Source of the DNA: Podarcis raffonei
Lineage: Eukaryota > Chordata > Lepidosauria > Squamata > Lacertidae
NCBI RefSeq assembly: GCF_027172205.1
Contig: NC_070614.1
Coordinates: forward strand, 38,012,001 to 38,076,000
Direction of reading: 5' to 3'
DNA: 64,000 nucleotides
The notes under the pieces were generated by a model that saw nothing but the letters and a program-made list of their open reading frames with translations, was not told the DNA's origin and ran no database searches. Within the stretch, counting starts at the first letter, position 1. Each line of letters begins with the position of its first letter. The position numbers and the translations under genes were made by a program. Shown here one piece after another: positions 31,453-44,030 of the stretch.

Positions 31453-34400
31453 CTGAAGAAAAAAAAGAGAAAAAATAATGTATGAGAATTTTGTCTTGCT
31501 ATAGCTGTAGAGCTGTTGAAAGTACAAAAATATAACAACCTCTGGTAAGGGAAAAATACATTTTCAGCAACCTCTGAAAAAAAAAAAGGTGCATCAACCA
31601 GAAATAGTAATTATAGCCTTGAAATTAAAGTAGCACTATAAAATGCATGGTCACATCTGAAAATTCTGCTCATTATATACATATAATAAAAATGCAAGTG
31701 TCGTCATGCTGCAGTTTGCTTGAACACAGAGCACCGCAAACTACAGTGTGACGAGAGGTGGTAGATGGGAGGCTAAAATTAGCCAGAGGTAGAGTCAGAA
31801 AGTCTGCAGCCCCCATCCAATCAATTGCCCTGCTCCACCGTCTGTTGTAGTAATGCAATTTGTAATACAATAAAACACAACGTAAGAAGAAGCAATAATA
31901 ATACAATCAAAACCAATTTACGTAATGTGATGGATATACAATCTCCTGTCTTCAGCCAAAAATCCATGGAGACACTGCAGATCAGAGGGAGGTAGCAGGC
32001 TGGGAAACCGTGAGATTTGCAGAAGCAGGAAAAAAATATTTCAGGAAGGGAATCCATAACAGCCCAATGAGACCTAAGCATGTGCTCAATGACCACAATA
32101 TGCTGTACATGAAGGGAACAGGACCATTCCACACTGCAATATTTGGTGTGCAAATGTGTGTACACATACACTCAGCCCAAATATACCCTATCATTATCTT
32201 TAAAAAACAACAAATGCCTAAGTTTTCAACATCCTACAAGAGATATTCCAAGTCATTTTAGTTCTTGAGACAGAAAACCCAACAGGCACCCCTACATAAG
32301 TAAAAATACCACAGTAAACTAAATGACCAGATGCCTGGTAGGTCAATTCACTTGGCAGAGCTGGACCAGATGTGCTCACAGTACTGTATATGCATGAGTT
32401 CCTAGCATTTATACTTCTTCATGTGGGAAATATTTATATGTATCATCTCTTCCCAGTCACAAGGAGAAAGAACTAAGAAGCTAATTAATTTGTTGCCTAT
32501 TTACAATAAGTATAGTGTCAATAAGTCTTTCCAAGCTACAGAGGTGGAGGCCTGATACTAGCTGTACAGCACCCTCTAGTGATATTTTAGACAGCAGCAC
32601 TGCTCATTCAAGATAAAATATGCGTCTTCTTGAGATAGACTCCCAACTCACTGTGTTAATTCCACTCCACTCTAGAAGCCTTGAATCCTAGCCTCCCATT
32701 TTATCGTATATACACATGATCACATAAAGAAATTAGTTTCCACCCGTTATTTCCAAAATACCTTTTGTAATGTAGAGGTAGAAGAAATCACAGTAGAGTA
32801 TGGTTTGCACCAAGCCAGCCACAATGGCAATGAGGTCGAAGAAGCCCTCAAACTGGTAACGCCAAATCCAGTTGAACAAGTAGAGGGCACGGTAGACACC
32901 CAAGGCGAAGAGATAGTGACTTGTGATGGTCTCGGCCTCACCTGTCTTACTGACCATGAAGAGCTGTGGCAAGATAGCCACCGACTCCAGATAGATGGAG
33001 AAAGTCCAGAGAATCTGGAGGCATCCAAGAGAGATACAATATGATTGTAATTTACATATTACTGACAATGAAGCACAGCTCTGGGCCAGTCCATAATAAC
33101 CTCAAAGTTGTGCTGCCATCTCAACATTAGCTTGAGGATTTTAAGAAGGGAAAATTGAGAATTCTAGATGCTGAGAAGTGAATTATTTGGACTTTCTACT
33201 ATTACACAGCAAGATTCAGGACAGAAATTAAGGGTATATCTGCCCCAACTCATTTTTACATCATTAGCCACTGGAAATACTGCAACGAGTAGATGCAGCC
33301 TGCACTAGATTGCCTGGAACTAGCATTTGCTTTGGGTGTTGTGTGCAAAACTTTGTACCTCACTCAAGAGATACAAACCACTCCCTAATTCAGAAATAGA
33401 GACCAGATGTCATTGGACTCCAACTCCCATCAGTCCCAGCCATCATGGCCAATGGTCAGTGATGATGGGAACTGTAATCCATCAACATTTGGAGGACAAA
33501 TATTCTAGTCCTAGCCATTCTGTCCCTCTGCCCTTCCAGTTACAGGAAATGTTTTCCTTTTTTTAACAAACTGCATTTCTTTTTTGGCAGAGCAGCATAT
33601 AGTCTCAGCTACATCACAATCCCATTTGAATGCCATCCACCCCTTACTGGAACAAATTTTGAATAATGAACTTCAGGTTTATTTGTCTGTGCCTAAGCAC
33701 ACAAGTGCAGTTGAACATATTATTTGTTGCTTTAGTAAACAAAACTAAGCCCAATCCTATAATCCTAAAAAGAGAAAACAAATATATAGAGAATTAGTAC
33801 CGAGGCAAAATAAGACAAAGTGCAAGAAGTCAATGCCAACACATAAGATTGAAAGATATCCTATGACATAGGTACCCCTTGGCCAGAACACTAAATGATG
33901 CCAGAGGTTGGTGATCCCTGACTGCAGCCTGTGTAGCTTTGCTCTAGGAAACACTGCACTCCCCCCCACTGCTCAGTTGATCACCCAAGAAGTGGGGGAT
34001 AGACTAGATTTAAAAATTTTAGGAAACCTCACCCAAAAACAGTGATTTTGGTGCTGTTTCCATAGCTTTCCCCATCACATTGTCATACATCAATTCAGCA
34101 AAATTTCCACCGTACGCCATTTTTACACCCCAAAACCATGACGTCAGGAATTTTCCTGACATACGGCAAGCCTAGACTAGAGTGAATTTGGTTGCATAGG
34201 GTGAAGGGCTTCAAATGCAGCCATCCTAATGGAGAGAAAGCAGCACCGGGATGGTCACCTCTATATGCCTTTCTCTGCATTTTAAACTCCCTGCCTTCCA
34301 AACTTCTGACTGGGAGGCTCAATTACACTGGGGGGGGGGGTAAAATGCACAGGGAGGGACACCCCTGCATACCTTTCATCTCCATGGGTTTGTGCATTTG

Positions 34401-37400
34401 CGCACACACAACTGGACACTGCTGTATGGATGCGTTACTATGTGGACAGGCGGGACTGAATCTTGCTACATTTGCTGGCATGTGGCTTCTACCAACCCCT
34501 GCATGCGTGGAGCCAAAAAGATTGCCTTCCCCTGTTTTATGAGCAGCCGTTTGGGGGCTTGGATCTTAGCGCAAAACAAGACCAACCTATATATTAAATT
34601 ACCTCTAGGGGAGTGAAATCATGATTCACTAGGAAAGCTAACACTGCTGTGGGAACGATCAGGAACTCCACTCGGAAGGTGTCATGGTTGCCATCATAGG
34701 TGGCTTTGAATTTGCTATAGATCATCCACACTGTGGCATAGGAGCATGCAATATAAACCACCTATAGGAGACAAAATAGATTAAGAGGGATCACTGTGAT
34801 CAACTATCACCCCACCACCCCAATTCTTAATGTAAAATAGCCCTCCTGTAGTCTATCCATGTTACAGAGAATCCCTAGGAAACCTGTCTTAAAAATTAAA
34901 TAGTCCCTCTCATATTTCTAGATTCAAAAGCCCTCTTTAGCATCCAGCCAACCTCCCCCATGCACCCCAAATCCCTTATAACAATGTATTTCCCCCCTTT
35001 TCCTTAATTCTACTACCCTCACATTGAAACGTGGTACACCAGGCTTGTAGATCTTCTCAGTATGTTCTGTAACTTACTTTTCAGTACAGTGGTACCTCAG
35101 GTTACATATGCTTCAGGTTACATACACTTCAGGTTACAGACTCCACAAACCCAGAAACAGTGCTTCAGGTTAAGAACTTTGCTTCAGGATAAGAACAGAA
35201 ATCATGCTCCGGTGGTGCAGCGGCAGCAGGAAGCCCCATTAGCTAAAGTGGTCTTCAGGTTAAGAACAGTTTCAGGTTAAGAACGGACCTCTGGAACGAA
35301 TTAAGTACTTAACCCGAGGTACCACTGTATTCTTTTTCAAAGTTTTAGTTCACTGTTTTGCTTTTAACCTTCTGGTATAATAATATGCTGTCGTTAAGCT
35401 TGTCCAGAAATATGGGGCAGAAAGACTTCAAAGTCTTAGACTATAATTATTCCGCCTGACGAAGTGCCCTGCAGAACTCAAAAGTTTGCTTCCTCTTATA
35501 TCAACATTTTACAACTGCATCCTGCACACACATACCTGGAGATAAGCTTCACTGAGCTCAGCAGGACTTACTTCTGAGTACAAAGGCCTGCACATGTCAC
35601 AGTTGAACAGTGCAACTCTACCTAGTCAGAAGTAAATTGTATTGAGTGGGCTTACTCCCAGGTAAGTGGGCACAGAACTGCAATCCGCCTAATCCTATCT
35701 CCTACTACTGTAACCGACTGTGATGTCAAGGTGTTTCAGGCAGAGTGAGGGGTAGAAGCTGAGAACAAGGCCTTCTCTCCTACCTAAACATTTCCCTTTC
35801 TCTCTGATTTATGCTAGACCCACACTTCATCCAAGCCTGTTATGCTCTCCTTCCACCCAGTCCCATCTAACCCACGGTGGAAGCCAGTACCTTCATGGAC
35901 GTGTTGTACAAGGAGATGTAGTTGGTGAAGAGGTCTAGGTACCGAGTGGTGAAGACAATGGCAAAAAGAATTTGGCTCTTCCCAGAAATCCCTGCACAGA
36001 GAAGCACAGGGCAGTGAAACTCACAGATAACCACAAGGGTTCTGTGAAATAACAAATGTTTAAAGTAGCCATGTTCATTCACAATAATTTTACGCACACA
36101 CACTCAAAAGCAATATAGTAATCAATATATTTATTAGGATCAACTAAAAGATAATGAAGAATTAAGCAAACTCTTCTGGATTTCACCATCCAGCCTCACA
36201 ACCGCTCAAGCCTCAACACAAAAAATACATAGGCATACCACACATAGGCACAGAATAAAAATAATCCAAAAGAGCTATAGAGGCAGGATGGTAGTGTGCT
36301 GGGATGCATCTCCGACTGGGCCTAATGCATGATATAATCCACGGCCTTTCCCAGTTCTGCCCAGCAGGAGGAAGTTTCCTATTCAGGCCTGAGGAAATCC
36401 ACACATGTGCAGGGCCTCTGGCTTCCCTCCACCCAACCCTTTTACTCTCTACAGACCACCCAGACAACTAGAAAACCAGATTCTTTTTTTTTCAGGAGGA
36501 GGAGACCTAATAAACTTTGCCGGTCTAGTCTGAACTATCTTCCACGTCATCATCCAGCCTCTGTCAAGTTCCCTGCAACCAGCTTCTCCCCACTGAATTC
36601 CACAAAGGATAAAATTAAAACTTCCACTTTGATCCCCCCTCATTATGGCTTTCTTCCCCACCCCAAAGGCTAATTAACCCATGCCTGGCCAGGATAACTA
36701 TGCTACTTTGGCAGGGGGAGGTAACCTTTCCTAAAAGCAAGCTTCATATACTATGTTTTAGTTATAAAGCATTGCTATAAAAGATAAATGGTAGATCTCC
36801 TTTTAAAGGACAAGTTGAATTCAACACAGATACATAGATCCTACACATAGAAAAAATTATTCCACAATCAGCCACCAGCTTTAACAAAATCATTTTTTTT
36901 CCTGTAAGGAAAACTCCCAAACACATTTAGGAACATAGGAAGCTGCCTTATATGGAGTCAGGGGCATCCTTCAAGAGAAAGCAAACTCACAGCACTAGGA
37001 AAGTTCCTTAATTAATGAAGTTTATACGAACTCTTAAGATGATATGGAAATGGATGTTTAAATCTACTATCTGAAAACTTTTGAAATGATAAAGGGGGGA
37101 CATTTTCATATCTTTAAGGTTGCAAAAATTATGCACAGTTACCTAAAAGTAATCTTCACTGAGCAAAGTGGGGCATGACTTCAAGTAAACATCCAAAGAC
37201 TCAAGTGTCTGTAGTTTGAGAAGGAACGATTTAGCAAAGGAAAGGTTTAACAAATAATAACCAGCTATTTGGTTCTGCATTCCTTATGAATACAGATTTT
37301 GTTGTGCATGATGTTTCAACGACAGGCAAGAAATAACTTTTCTATTATCAAAACCCACATTTTTAAAAATTATATTTCATAAATCTCCAAGTCAGGAAGA

Positions 37401-37851
37401 AAACAGAATTGCAACAGGACTGTCTTTCAATTCCTGAAATAGAAACCTGGAAAAAAATTAAGGGAAATTGCTTAATTTTAATAAACCAATAGCTAAAAAA
37501 TAAAGCTAAGTTTTTACTATGCAATCCTGTGGCAGGTTACTCAAAAGTAAGCTCCAGTGGGGCTTACTCCCTGGTAAACGTACATACGATTGCAGGCTTC
37601 AAAGGAAAGGAGAGTAAGTAATTGCATGAGTAAATTACAAGCGTAAACTAGTCAATTACAGGTTGTCTCCCATTGTTATGTGATCACTTTCAGGCCGGGA
37701 ATAAATAACATTTTACATTCCCACGTAAGAGAGTGAGCAGCGGAACGCCTTCTTTCTTACCAGCACATGATCTTGTCTTCCAGATCTTCAGCAGCAAGAT
37801 GATTATAGCTAATAGATGAGAGATGTCTCCTAGGAAGCGGAATACATTCAT
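31418..37851 (-). CDS. KDELR1: KDELR1, KDEL ER-retention receptor 1 (complete, five coding exons)
   Basis: Exons 37851-37761, 35991-35891, 34761-34603, 33014-32762 and 31452-31418 join to 212 residues, the exact length of human KDELR1 as remembered. The seven-span Golgi receptor binds C-terminal KDEL signals at low pH and returns escaped ER proteins in COPI vesicles. Ligand-pocket residues known for the family are present by position: R5, H12 (pH sensor), R47, D50, R159, Y162, N165, R169, D177 and D193. The cytosolic end [10 protein letters not shown], with its lysines for COPI binding, appears unchanged. Exon phases (1,0,0,1) are regular. Differences from human are mild, for example YNTSMK for YNTCMK and RYQFEG for RYHFEG. 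The end [10 protein letters not shown] and YNTSMK separate it from KDELR2 and KDELR3. Confidence 0.97.
32762..33014 (-). CDS. KDELR1: KDELR1 coding exon 4
   Basis: 84 codons plus 1 base, acceptor CCTCCAG|ATTCTC, donor AAAAG|GTATTT. It covers most of the ligand pocket ([26 protein letters not shown]). Confidence 0.97.
33398..33510. repeat. Palindromic MITE-like repeat
   Basis: TTGGACTCCAACTCCCATCA ... TGATGGGAACTGTAATCCA form inverted arms around CATCATGGCCAATGGTCAG. This element type is common in squamates. A weaker copy is at about 39418-39530 and a fragment near 3620. Confidence 0.6.
34603..34761 (-). CDS. KDELR1: KDELR1 coding exon 3
   Basis: 53 codons, phase 0 at both ends, acceptor CCTATAG|GTGGTT, donor CTAGAG|GTAATT. 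It encodes [19 protein letters not shown]...DFTPLE. Confidence 0.97.
35087..35327. mobile_element. TA-flanked MITE, family A copy 3
   Basis: CAGTGGTACCTCAGGTTA...TAACCCGAGGTACCACTG, flanked by TA, in KDELR1 intron 2. Confidence 0.92.
35536..35695. repeat. GCAATCC palindromic repeat in KDELR1 intron 2
   Basis: It contains GGACTTACTTCTGAGTA and GGGCTTACTCCCAGGTAAGT, and ends ACTGCAATCC. Its arms look like a dimer of the repeat also seen at 37519-37596 and, in part, at 29699, 30050 and 30395. Confidence 0.55.
35891..35991 (-). CDS. KDELR1: KDELR1 coding exon 2
   Basis: Acceptor TGTGCAG|GGATT, donor ATGAAG|GTACTG. It encodes [20 protein letters not shown] and ends at YNTSMK. Confidence 0.97.
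36000..37518. other. KDELR1 intron 1
   Basis: Mostly unrecognised AT-rich intron. A tRNA-SINE 3' tail fragment (GGAACATAGGAAGCTGCC) is at about 36940-36965. Confidence 0.5.
37519..37596. repeat. GCAATCC palindromic repeat near KDELR1 exon 1
   Basis: The arms GCAATCCTGTGGCAGG and ACGATTGCAGG enclose GGGGCTTACTCCCTGGTAA. Confidence 0.55.
37761..37851 (-). CDS. KDELR1: KDELR1 coding exon 1
   Basis: ATG at 37851, donor TGTGCTG|GTAAGAA, 30 codons plus 1 base. It encodes [15 protein letters not shown]...KTRSCA, the first membrane span. Confidence 0.96.
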
Positions 37852-38230
37852 GGTGTTCCGGGTGTGTTGTGGAGAGATTTGCTTAGCTTCCTAGCGGGAA
37901 ATCTGCGGAAAGAGTACACGAATATAACCTTTGGGAGCAGGAGCAGATCCCAGGAGGATGGGGGTGGGTAATGCGTGATCGGGAGGAAAAGAATCTTTTG
38001 TTTTTATTTCTTCTTCCTTTTTGATCTAAGTAAGCTGGCGTGTGTGGATGTAAGGATTCCTGGGAAAGAAGGCCACAAAAGGGGGCGGAGGAAGTCTCGC
38101 CACACCCACAGCTGGGCTGGGTTTGGGCAAGCTGGAGGGTTGGGACTCGACTGAAGAAAGCAGCGAGACTTCCAGCTTCTATTTCTGGCTTCCGAGCCGA
38201 GGGGCGGAATCACTAGCTTAGGAAGGTCAG
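37852..38230 (-). promoter_or_regulatory. KDELR1 promoter and 5' UTR region
   Basis: Moderately GC-rich sequence directly upstream of the KDELR1 start, with a GGGGGCGGAGG GC box at about 38089-38099. No TATA box is obvious. I could not find a convincing ER-stress element. Confidence 0.55.
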
Positions 38231-38349
38231 AAGGGTGTTGCAGAGCCTAGAACGGAAACTTCATAATAAACACCAGCAGATAATAGCTTGCATGCATACT
38301 GAAACGGGGAGGAGAGTGGACGACACACACACTTTTGGTAATCTCCAGG

Positions 38350-39415
38350 CATCAGTACTGGTGACCACATGCTTGAGGTGGTAGACGGTTTTGCCTACCC
38401 GGGTTCCAGCATAACCAGCAATCTCTCCATCGACGCTGAGGTGGACAAGCGTACAGTGGTACCTCGGGGTAGGTATATACGCTTCAGGTTACATATGCTT
38501 CAGGTTACAGACTCCGCTAACCCAGAAATATTGCTTCAGGTTAAGAACTTTGCTTCAGGATGAGAACAGAAATCGTGTTCTGGCGGCACGGCAGCAGCAG
38601 GAGGCCCCATTAGCTAAAGTGGTGCTTCAGGTTAAGAACAGTTTCAGGTTAAGTACGGACCTCTGGAACGAATTAAGTACTTAACCCGAGGTACCACTGT
38701 ATTGGCAAGGGAGCTATGACAATGGCTCGACTCTCCTAAAGGGTGTGGGAGAATGTGATGCTATTACATCCAATACCAAGATGAAGGTCGACCAGGCTTA
38801 CTTGTTGAGCATGCTGCTTTATGGAAGTGAGTCGTGCACCACTTACACATGACAGGAGCAATGCTTCAACATCTTCCACATGCACTGCGTCAGGAAGATT
38901 TTGGCCGTCACATGGCAGGACAGAGTCACAAAGAAAGATGTGCTCTCCCAAGCTCACATTCTCAGCATGTTTGCGCATCTGTCTCAGTGATGCCTGTGCA
39001 GACTTGGTCATGTCCACAAAATGGAAGATGGCAGGATCCCCAAGGACATGTTCTATGGGGAGCTGGCTTCAGGTACTAGACCACCTTTGCATTACAAAGG
39101 TGTCTGCAAACATGACGTGAAGGCTGGTAATATCAATCCCTTGCAGATGACTGCAGTGCCTGGAGACCAAAGGAGAAATGACCACTGAGAGGAGCACAGA
39201 GAGAAGAATCGCCATGGTGCATCTGCAATAGCACAACTGGATGCCTTCATCTGCCCCAGATGCAACAAAACATGTCTCTCCTGTATCATTCTCTACATCC
39301 ACAGCACTGTAAATGTCCAGCGGTTTGACTTCACCCCCGAAGGCGGTGGTCTTCCAAGACAGACGGATGCCAACCAACCATCTGATCTACCAGAACAGGG
39401 ACTGGAAACCTGTTC
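38350..39415 (+). mobile_element. LINE reverse transcriptase 3' coding end, interrupted by a MITE
   Basis: Plus-strand frames give FAYPGSSITSNLSIDAEVDK before the MITE. After it they give GKGATTMARLS, VWEN, LLYGSES, HCVRKILAVTWQDR, and a GHV.KMEDGRIPKD-like box. This is the C-terminal part of a vertebrate non-LTR retrotransposon. The coding frame is broken many times. The clade (RTE or CR1 group) is not certain. Confidence 0.65.
38454..38699. mobile_element. TA-flanked MITE, family A copy 4, nested in a LINE
   Basis: CAGTGGTACCTCGGGGTA...TAACCCGAGGTACCACTG, flanked by TA. It splits the LINE coding sequence between VDKR and IGKGA, so it is younger than that LINE. Confidence 0.93.
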
Positions 39416-39530
39416 TGTTCTAGGGGTTGCTAGACTACCACTCCCATCATCCCTCACCGTTGGCCATGCTAGCTAAGGATAATAGGAATTGGGAGTCCAA
39501 CTGGAGAGCTACAGGTCCTGTCCCTCCTGC

Positions 39531-40919
39531 ATTGCAGCCACTTCCCATCCCCGTAATCACAAGAGCTCATTGCAATCCACTCTCCAGAGTTTGTGTTTGG
39601 TAGCATTCTCTCTTTTTTTTCCTTTCTGTGCTGTGAGGAAGGGGTGGCAGCTCAACTAGGAGAGGGGTACATACTGCAATGTTATTGGGTATGGAGTCTC
39701 AAGAAGTCTTTAGGAAGTGGGCAGAAAAAAACTTGGCTCTGGTAGGGGCAGCTGTGCTTCATAGGAGGCCCTGAGCCCAGCAGAGGGCGCTGTTACTAGC
39801 CAGTGGAATTTCTGCAAAACTACAAAGCTCCCTAAAGACCTGCCCTTTCCCCCTCAGTTATGATGGCATATTGGTAATAAAAAATTAAGCTAGTTTAATT
39901 GTAGCCAGTTATTAAGGGTGATGTACACACGTGCACACATCAGATATGTCTGCATATATCTGTTCCTGTCCTGTTGGAGGTAATTTTTGCTGCCCCCTCC
40001 CAATTTTCAAATTTAGATACTTGATGTAAAATATAATATTAAAAGTGGTTTGGAACAAACAATTCAATGAAAATTACAATCATAATCATAATCACATGTA
40101 TGCAATACAACATACCTACATGTAGTGGGAAGTTGCAGCGAATCATGTCTTCCCACAACATGCGCATATATGTCACATGTTTAGAATCACAATGCATGAA
40201 AGTCTATGCACACTTCACAGAAATGCCTGGGCAGCAGTGTCTCCCATGCAGGAGTTTCATCATTTGTGAAGTGTTCCTCACTGAGCAGTGCCGAGCAGAG
40301 AGGGTACCGCAGGGGGTGTCAGAACAATGACTTAAAACAGAAGGCGAGAGGCAGGGGGTGTCAAATTTTGGTGTTGCACAGGAGACCACTGAAATTTGAA
40401 AGCCCAGTGTCCACCACTGCTGAATCCCACCCCAAAATAATGAGAGTCTGGAAGCACCCCTAAAGAGTGAAAAAGTGGTTTGTCTTTTCTTCATTTGCAG
40501 TCTCCTTTGTGGACAACAGAGGGCAGTGTAACCTCAGGATTGGTATTTAGTCCCTTCCTGTTCACACTGGTTGTTTTTTTTTTTTTTTTAAACACTTTAT
40601 CCACAGGTGGACATAACTCCATATCAGTTGAAGAGTGTTTAGGGACATGTTTAAAAGCTTTGTAGACAACTACAGCTGTGGATGATTTCTGCATTTCTCA
40701 CAGTGCTGCGAGACTTTCTGGCCCAGACATTCATAAAACAGGCAGCTAGGATACGTCTGCTCTGAATCCAGCGTGCGCTTTCTTCCTCCCCAGTTTGTAC
40801 TGTCAGGTTTGTGGCTGCTGAGCCTGGATTTGACAAGACCCAGCCTAACTTGTGACATCTCACTAAAGTGCTGTAGCTTCACATTTGATCAGTTCTACTC
40901 CAGCGAATTGGGGCAAATC
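39531..40919. other. Intergenic, left of the GRIN2D block
   Basis: Unrecognised sequence with an AGCAGAGGGCGCTGTTAC phrase at about 39780 that recalls the core of ancient amniote SINEs, and a long T run at 40573. No exon is seen. Confidence 0.4.
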
Positions 40920-41092
40920 TTTCACCAAGCCAGACCACTGATCCATCTAGCTCAGTCTTGTGCTAACTGCCAGTTGCTTGTTGGGATTTCTGAGAGCAGG
41001 GTCTTTCCCAGCCCTGCTTGGAGCTGCCAGACATCAATGGGACTAGGACATTTTATATTCAATGTGTTTCTTCTATCGCTGAGCTACAGCTA
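40920..41092 (-). repeat. tRNA-derived SINE (family E), decayed
   Basis: The plus strand reads AAGCCAGACCACTGATCCATCTAGCTCAG...CGCTGAGCTACAGC, the reverse of the 57697 copy. The B-box region is lost. Confidence 0.65.
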
Positions 41093-43580
41093 TTCTCACC
41101 CCCCCCGCCCCCAATTGCTTCCCTTGCTTTCTTCAGAGGTGCCCATCTGACCAATAGTCTGTGCCTCTGGTTTTCCATTCAGGAAGAATGTATTCAAGGT
41201 CTGAGTGTGAGTTGTGGTAACCAGGCCTGTAGTTAGCTGAAGCGGGAGTCATCTGGTCTGCATGCAGATTCAGATTTGTCTTCTCCAGAGCAAGGGTGGC
41301 ATGTTTTGCGGCCTCCAGCATGTTCGAATCCTGACAATCCCATCTTTCTTTTTTGAAGAGACAACATGATTCTAATCGGGCTGTTGAAGCATTCAGGCAG
41401 ATCAAAAGACTCAGGAACACAAATCTCTATTCATATGAGGACAATTCACATTAAAAGCGTCCTTTTTTCTCTTTTTTCATTTAGAGGGTTGCAAAGAAAT
41501 CTCCAGAGAATGGGATGGTGCCCTCCCTCCCCGCTGTTTCCCCTGTCCAAGTTACTGACCTATGGCCGCCTTACATCTTTTTTCTCGCTGTTCAAGTTAT
41601 GCTATTTCCAAGATTAGCATAGAATAAGCACAGCACCCCTGTTGACTGCTGCTTGGCACCTGCCACATCCACATAAACTGTATGAAAATGATATGCATTT
41701 AAAATGTGCTATTAGCAGTGGCTTTCCAGCTCACGGCATGTTGTTTTCCATCTGGTCCTCAGAGGTGAACAAACAAACCAATTCCACCCTTCCTGTGGAA
41801 CTGCACAAGGGGGAGAAAGCTTGGAATGGGGGAAAGCCAAGAAGCCTAGCTCCAGAGAAACCCTGTCGCATCTATAGATTAATTAACAAAATGCCCTTCT
41901 GATCATCCAAAGAGCCAGGCGCCCCCTTTGTGCCTCCGCCTGCCATTCCCCCTCCCCATGTTCCAACTCAGTAGACTGCAGACTCTTGCATGGCCAACCC
42001 CCAACTCTCCCCTCACTGTATAGTTCGCTAGGTTCTTCCAGTGAACCCAAAAATCCTGCTTCCCAGGGCATAATAGTTATTCTGGCCTCATTCGTGAGGA
42101 GCAGAGCGTATCCGAAAAAGCAATTAACAAAGTATTTAAAAAGCAGGGAGACATGAATTTCACTAGGCAGCAACTGCCAATGGCAACCACCATGGGGTGG
42201 GGAAGAGGAATAAATGAATCACTCTCTTTCCCATTCACTGCCACAGAGACCCCCAAGGCCAGATGGTACCACTTTCTTCCTCATATAGGGGCAATAAACA
42301 TAATGGGCTTTCCTTCCCTTCTCGGGAGCCAGCTTCCACCTACCGCATCCAGTACCTCCCAGGAAAGGTCGCTGCCAGGTGGGGGTGGAAGAGGAGCACA
42401 CACCATTTGGAAGGAGGGAGAATTCAGGACCTTCAGGGGCTTGTGAGGGCTGCCTTCTGCATTAAAGCAAGGGGTGCCTGGAATCAAAATATGAGGGGTT
42501 TTCTGGGATTGAGTCAAATTTGGTGGGCCAAAGCAGAGGAATTTTGGGTTCGGACTTCCAAGATTTATCTTGTGACAGGGCTCAGCCAAGCCTCAGCCTG
42601 GTTTCAATGCAAGGTCCATCCTGGAAGAGTGAACAATAGAGAAAAGGGCCTCTAAATGTGCACAGGGTGTCTTCCCTAAATCCTGAGCAAATGCAGCCTG
42701 TCTTTACACAGCCTGCCTCAAGACGTGAGGCTTCTGGGGAAGATAAAAGTGCTGAGGCTCAAGTCATGTCAGGTTAGAAAGAAAACATCTGAAGGCATGC
42801 AGGTGAGAGCATGTCATTTGGATCAGCTGGAAGCCTGGAATTCCTGAGTGGAGAGGACAAATCAAAACAAAGAAGTCAAGCGATGCACACATCAGGAACA
42901 AAGTCGATCCAGATAGGTTTGAGTAGTGCAACGTTTCATTACACTTCCAGGTGTCGTCTGGGATGTACATTTTCTAGCCTCCACCCTGGTTGTAGGCCTG
43001 GCTTTTTTGATGGTTGTTGCACCGGCTGCTGCTGTGGCAGTTTTAATTGCGCTTGAATGATTAGGGGGCTCAAGTGAGAATTTTGCACATCTTCTGTAAC
43101 ATGATGTTCCCACATCTACAAAGAACACACTGTTCCTGCACAAGCTCCCATACTGGAGCTGGAGAGAGAGAGCGTGAGAGAGACAGAAGAGGAGTGGGGG
43201 GAGAGAGAGACTGAGACAAAATCTGTAAAAAGGAGTCTCTGGATTCAAGCACCTGTGTGAATGGGGAGCACCTGGCAAATGTGTATGAAAACATGTGCAG
43301 ATTAGTATATTTCTCTTCACACTGTACACACACCTGCTTGTGTCTCGTTTGCCCTGGGTGAAATTGAGAGCCTAGAAACATGCTTTCATATTAACTGTAT
43401 AATGTGTGTATCACAAACCTGTGGATTGTTCTGGTGAGCGTTTGCTTGTGAAAAAGTTCTATCTGCAAGCAAATGTTTGTGCACAGCAGGGAAAGTGTAT
43501 GATTGTGCAGCTCTTGGTGTTAATCTCACAAGAGAATTCTTCTTACATTTTCAGTTGGGAGTTTTTTAGTTCTGAAAAAA
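41093..43580. other. Intergenic, unrecognised
   Basis: I see no supported exon or RNA gene. Local features are a GA-rich run (about 43157-43212) and short C runs. Confidence 0.4.
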
Positions 43581-43589
43581 GGAAGGTGG

Positions 43590-44030
43590 GTTAGGACATG
43601 AGAGAAATTCATAAAATTATTAACTGTGCAGAGAGGAGGAAATTCTTTCTTAAGAACAGAATTCAAGATCACCCAGTAAAACTGTTCAGAAATTGGTTCA
43701 AGATTGGTGCCAGGACATCCTTTTTCAAACAGCTCATCTTTCACCTATGGAGTTCACTACCATATGAGCCAGCAATGGCTGTTACCTTAGGATGCTCTAA
43801 CAAAAAGTCTGATTAGACAAATAAGTGGAGTTTAGGGCCAGCAACAGCTTATTTGTCATGGCAGTGAAATGGAACCTCCATATATAAAGTATACCTCAGA
43901 AGAACAGGGGCTGGTGACATCAGAGAGGAAGGCCACTGCCTTCCTGTCCTCCTTGTGAGCACCCAGCAGCCTTTGGCTTGCCTGCTACTGGAAGCAGGAT
44001 GCTAAAAAGAAAGGATGCTGGTTTGATTCC
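43590..44030 (+). mobile_element. CR1-like LINE C-terminal fragment, plus orientation
   Basis: Plus-strand reading gives RRKFFLKNRIQDHPVKL, RNW.KIGARTSFF and LWSSLPYEPAMA. These match the LINE tail read on minus at 17216-17410 (RKYFF..., VCFTTTKC). It ends near GGAAGCAGGATGCT. Confidence 0.65.

Noticed and set aside
37852-38230. ER-stress element in the KDELR1 promoter
   Set aside because: I could not find CCAAT-N9-CCACG on either strand with confidence.
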